From: JBBTXM01 sp038062255
GTDB taxonomy: Bacteria > Patescibacteriota > Minisyncoccia > UBA11713 > 2-01-FULL-45-33
DNA: 13,971 nucleotides
Assembly (NCBI GenBank): GCA_038062255.1
Contig: JBBTXM010000034.1
Coordinates: 1-13,971 of the forward strand
Direction: 5' to 3'
This document shows, piece after piece, positions 12,288 to 13,971 of the stretch; position 1 is the stretch's first letter; each line of letters starts with the position of its first letter. The notes below the pieces were generated by a model. It made no database searches. It saw only the letters and a program-made list of their open reading frames with translations, and had not been told where the DNA came from. The translations under genes were made by a program, and so were the position numbers.

Positions 12288-13517
12288 ATGGAAATCAGAA
12301 AGATGCTTGCTCTCATTGTCGCAGGAGTTTTGCTTTTGGCAGCACTTATGCTTAGTGGCAAGATTGTGGAGAGTGTCGATGCTAATGAGATCGTAGTCAT
12401 TCAAGATCCATTGGATGGCGAACTTCACTGGTACAATACTGCTGGAGTAAAATGGCAGGGATTGGGGCGTGTTACGGCATATCCGAAGCGTGCCATTTAC
12501 GATTTCAATTGCGGTGAATACAAGGAAGGAACATCGGAAAGTCAGTGTGCGGAAGGTACAACTGACGGCCGTATCAGTATTCGTTTTAATGACGGCGGGC
12601 ACGGTTGGGTTGACGGTTCAATTCAGTATGAGATGCCCTTGGACTCTATTAGTTTAACTGAACTTCATGTTCGTTTTGGATCACGAGAATCGATTCAAAA
12701 GCAATTAATTGAGACGGTTGTGAATAAATCCGTTTATATGACTGGTCCACTGATGTCATCGAGAGAATCATTTGCTGACAAACGCAATGATCTTTTGCGG
12801 TATGTTGAGGATCAAGTTGAGGGCGGTGTTTATCAGACAACTGCTCGAGACGTGCGTGTAAAAGATGAACTTTCGGGCGCGGATAAAACCATCAAACTTG
12901 TTGAGATTGTTAACGGTCCAGGCAACCAGCCGCTTCGTCAAGAACAGGCTCAGTTAACTAAATTCGGCTTAAAGCCATTTAATTTTTCGATAAAACGTCT
13001 CCCGTATGATGCGGAAGTAGAGACGCAAATTAAACAGCAACAACAAATTACTATGCAAGTTCAAACAGCTATCGCAGAATCGCGACAAGCTGAACAACGA
13101 GCAATCACTGTTGAACAACAGGGAAAGGCCGATGCGGCCAAAGCAAAATGGGATCAGGAAGTCATCAAGGCCAAATTTGTGACCGAGGCTCAGCAGCGTC
13201 TAGAAGTTGCTGAATTGGATCGCAAGGCGGCAGTTGAAACCAAAGCCAAAGATATTCTTCTTGGTGAAGGCGAGGCTCGTCGTCGCGAGCTTGTGATGAG
13301 TGCTGATGGTGCCTTGGATAAGAAACTTCAGACCTACCTGGAAGCTCAAAAGGTTTGGGCCGAAGCCGTAAAAGGATATCAAGGCAACTGGGTTCCCGGT
13401 GTCGTGATGGGTGGAGGCCAGAATGGAGCCGCATCTGGTGCTCAAGATTTGGTTAATCTTTTGACTGCCAAAACAGCGAGAGAGCTCGGTCTTGATTTAA
13501 GCATTCCAAAGAAATAA
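12288..13517 (+). CDS. SPFH/Band 7 (prohibitin-like) membrane protein
   Basis: A 409-residue protein with an N-terminal transmembrane anchor (about 7-24). An SPFH/Band 7 domain (about 28-235) includes ANEIVVIQDPLDGELHWY, GRVTAYPKRAIYDF and a YVEDQVEGGVYQTTARDV stretch. A long Gln/Ala/Glu-rich coiled coil (about 245-340, with EQQGKADAAKAKW and LLGEGEARRRE) precedes a Gly-rich tail. SPFH proteins form ring-shaped oligomers on membranes and often control proteases or membrane order. Two cysteines (75, 87) in a domain loop could form a disulfide. The start has a strong AAGGAG site. Codon use is less AT-biased than in genes 1-10 kb. SPFH genes of this sort also occur in large phages, from memory, so transfer is possible. 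Confidence 0.85.
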   Translation: MEIRKMLALIVAGVLLLAALMLSGKIVESVDANEIVVIQDPLDGELHWYNTAGVKWQGLGRVTAYPKRAIYDFNCGEYKEGTSESQCAEGTTDGRISIRFNDGGHGWVDGSIQYEMPLDSISLTELHVRFGSRESIQKQLIETVVNKSVYMTGPLMSSRESFADKRNDLLRYVEDQVEGGVYQTTARDVRVKDELSGADKTIKLVEIVNGPGNQPLRQEQAQLTKFGLKPFNFSIKRLPYDAEVETQIKQQQQITMQVQTAIAESRQAEQRAITVEQQGKADAAKAKWDQEVIKAKFVTEAQQRLEVAELDRKAAVETKAKDILLGEGEARRRELVMSADGALDKKLQTYLEAQKVWAEAVKGYQGNWVPGVVMGGGQNGAASGAQDLVNLLTAKTARELGLDLSIPKK

Positions 13518-13523
13518 TAAACC

Positions 13524-13553
13524 AACCCCGTCGCAAAAAAGCGGCGGGGTTTT
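13524..13553 (+). terminator. Terminator of the SPFH cassette
   Basis: AACCCCGTCGC (13524-13534) pairs with GCGGCGGGGTT (13541-13551), with one T-G pair, around an A6 loop, and ends in a T-run. It lies 7 nt past the SPFH stop codon. Confidence 0.85.
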
Positions 13554-13578
13554 ACTTAGCAACCCGGTTGCTAAGTAA
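13552..13578. repeat. 27-bp perfect inverted repeat
   Basis: The 13 bases from 13552 pair perfectly with the 13 ending at 13578 around a single C (AGCAACC-C-GGTTGCT core). It starts within the terminator T-run. It could be a dimeric protein-binding site or a cruciform-type repeat. It lies 37 bp upstream of the -35 of the rRNA promoter. Confidence 0.75.
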
Positions 13579-13595
13579 CCAAGTAGACTGTGGAC

Positions 13596-13613
13596 ATCCG
13601 CCAGTTGGCGGAT
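13596..13613. repeat. Short palindrome ATCCGCCA-GT-TGGCGGAT
   Basis: Perfect 8-bp arms with a 2-nt centre, one base before the TTGACG -35 box. The position fits an operator, but I recall the same words as a dispersed repeat in this bacterial group. Confidence 0.6.
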
Positions 13614-13614
13614 A

Positions 13615-13642
13615 TTGACGCCGTTTTTGGGGCGTGTATAAT
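13615..13642 (+). promoter_or_regulatory. Strong promoter upstream of 23S rRNA
   Basis: TTGACG (13615-13620), 16 bp, consensus TATAAT (13637-13642). Spacer bases ACGCC (13618-13622) and GGCGT (13631-13635) are complementary. This is the best sigma-70-type promoter in the window and points at the rRNA gene. The predicted start is near 13649. Confidence 0.75.
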
Positions 13643-13659
13643 GGTTAATACAAAGAAAT

Positions 13660-13713
13660 ATGGATATCAAATTTATAATAAAAAACCAAAAGCGGGGAAA
13701 TTGGCTGATTTAA
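13660..13713 (+). CDS. Possible 17-codon leader peptide
   Basis: ATG 13660 opens MDIKFIIKNQKRGNWLI and stops at 13713. There are four Ile codons (ATC, ATA, ATA, ATT), including two rare-type ATA. The reading frame covers the 5' arm of the antiterminator (codons for K-R-G), and its stop lies in the antiterminator loop, the geometry expected of a leader peptide. No Shine-Dalgarno site is present, and a chance ORF of this size is likely, so this is only a candidate. Confidence 0.25.
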   Translation: MDIKFIIKNQKRGNWLI

Positions 13714-13725
13714 GTTATGTCTTTT

Positions 13726-13752
13726 AAAAGCCCCGCTTCAACGGGGTTTTTT
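13726..13752 (+). terminator. Intrinsic terminator in the 23S leader
   Basis: AAAAGCCCCG (13726-13735) pairs with CGGGGTTTTT (13742-13751), with one G-T pair, around CTTCAA and ends in a T-run. It stands between the strong promoter and the 23S gene. Confidence 0.8.
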
Positions 13753-13778
13753 GATTGTTAGATACTCATAATCTTTGT

Positions 13779-13792
13779 TGTACTTTAATAAT
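13779..13792 (+). promoter_or_regulatory. boxA-like antitermination site
   Basis: TGTACTTTAATAAT matches the E. coli rrn boxA (TGCTCTTTAACAAT) at 11 of 14 positions and lies about 90 nt before the 23S 5' end, where spacer boxA sites occur. The region is AT-rich, so chance is not excluded. Confidence 0.4.
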
Positions 13793-13860
13793 TTAATAAT
13801 ATTAAGTTTTTTCGTTTGTAAATGTATTTTCCAACAAGACGGTGAAATATTAATGTCAAC

Positions 13861-13881
13861 ATTTCTCTTAATAAGAGAAAT
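13861..13881 (+). repeat. Perfect 9-bp stem-loop at the 23S 5' end
   Basis: ATTTCTCTT (13861-13869) pairs with AAGAGAAAT (13873-13881) around AAT. It sits at the expected 5' end of mature 23S rRNA and may be part of, or compete with, the processing stem. Confidence 0.6.
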
Positions 13882-13971
13882 ATAAGAGTATATGGAGGAT
13901 GGCTTAAGATGCATAGGGCGATGAAGGACGTGGCGTGCCTGCGATAAGCTTCGGGGAGGCGGTGAGCAGCC
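13873..13971 (+). rRNA. 23S rRNA, 5' end (partial)
   Basis: GGAGGATGGCTTAAGATGCA (13895 onward) and then GCGATGAAGGACGTG and CTGCGATAAGCTTCGGGGAG follow the conserved start of bacterial 23S rRNA (GGTGGATGCC, GATGAAGGACGTG, CTGCGATAAG). The mature 5' end is estimated from the usual distance before GGTGGAT and is approximate. The gene continues beyond the window. No 16S rRNA, tRNA-Ile or tRNA-Ala precedes it: the next gene upstream encodes the SPFH protein. It therefore appears to be unlinked from 16S, with its own promoter and leader. Confidence 0.93.

Larger units (their letters stand above)
13649..13752 (+). ncRNA. Attenuator-like leader or short terminated RNA
   Basis: From the predicted start, the RNA runs about 100 nt to a strong intrinsic terminator. 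AAGCGGGG (13690-13697) can pair perfectly with CCCCGCTT (13731-13738). That competes with the terminator stem, CCCCG (13731-13735) with CGGGG (13742-13746). Two exclusive folds of this kind are the hallmark of transcription attenuation. It could instead be a separate small RNA. No Rfam class is recognised. Confidence 0.5.

Noticed and set aside
13775..13803. A second promoter directly before 23S (TTGTTG, 17 bp, AATATT)
   Set aside because: The -10 lacks the key T-A-x-x-x-T pattern in this AT-rich stretch, so it is not supported over the upstream promoter.
1..13971. CRISPR array, insertion sequence or integrase
   Set aside because: No regularly spaced repeats, no transposase or recombinase-like protein, and no terminal repeats with target duplication were seen.

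Overview
The window looks like chromosomal DNA from a member of the Candidate Phyla Radiation (Patescibacteria, most likely the Parcubacteria group). This is inferred from several traits together: AT-rich, compact, mostly co-directional genes; many starts with no Shine-Dalgarno sequence; streamlined housekeeping enzymes (RsmI of 211 aa, MurD of 389 aa); small secreted coiled-coil proteins; a PemK/MazF-like gene with no antitoxin gene; and a palindromic repeat inside a gene encoding LARRSLGVGG, a peptide I recall as typical of predicted proteins from this group. No marker gene is complete enough to place it further.

Region 1 (1-1925) is an accessory patch. A 38-bp perfect palindrome and a bidirectional terminator border a small leftward gene (82-345). 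It is divergent from a PemK/MazF-like toxin gene (446-841). A leftward coiled-coil gene (1038-1412) is divergent from a MazG-like house-cleaning pyrophosphohydrolase (1507-1809). Both divergent intergenic regions carry the same 32-bp element (31/32 identical), which contains a TTGCAA that can act as a -35 on both strands.

Region 2 (1926-8366) is a long rightward run: a secreted glucosaminidase-like protein, a secreted coiled-coil protein, a small membrane-anchored protein, endonuclease III (nth), MurD, a class IV aminotransferase, an EamA/DMT-type transporter, and the 16S rRNA methyltransferases RsmI and RsmE (overlapping by 8 nt). The themes are cell wall, DNA repair and ribosome modification.

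Region 3 (8367-11181) holds an ArsR-type regulator, the rplJ-rplL ribosomal stalk operon with an L10-type autoregulatory leader, a winged-helix/nucleotidyltransferase protein whose last codons run into tRNA-Val(CAC), and a PduO-type cobalamin adenosyltransferase carrying the repeat-derived insertion.

Region 4 (11182-13971) holds an MscS-related conserved TM-helix protein, then a two-gene cassette (small TM/coiled-coil protein plus SPFH/Band 7 protein) with strong Shine-Dalgarno sites and different codon use. It ends with a strong promoter, an attenuator-like leader with a possible 17-codon leader peptide, a boxA-like site, and the 5' end of a 23S rRNA gene that has no 16S rRNA gene upstream.

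The most unusual signals are the 23S leader architecture, the duplicated divergent-promoter element, a set of apparently leaderless genes whose -10 box lies exactly 6 nt before the ATG, and the SPFH cassette.
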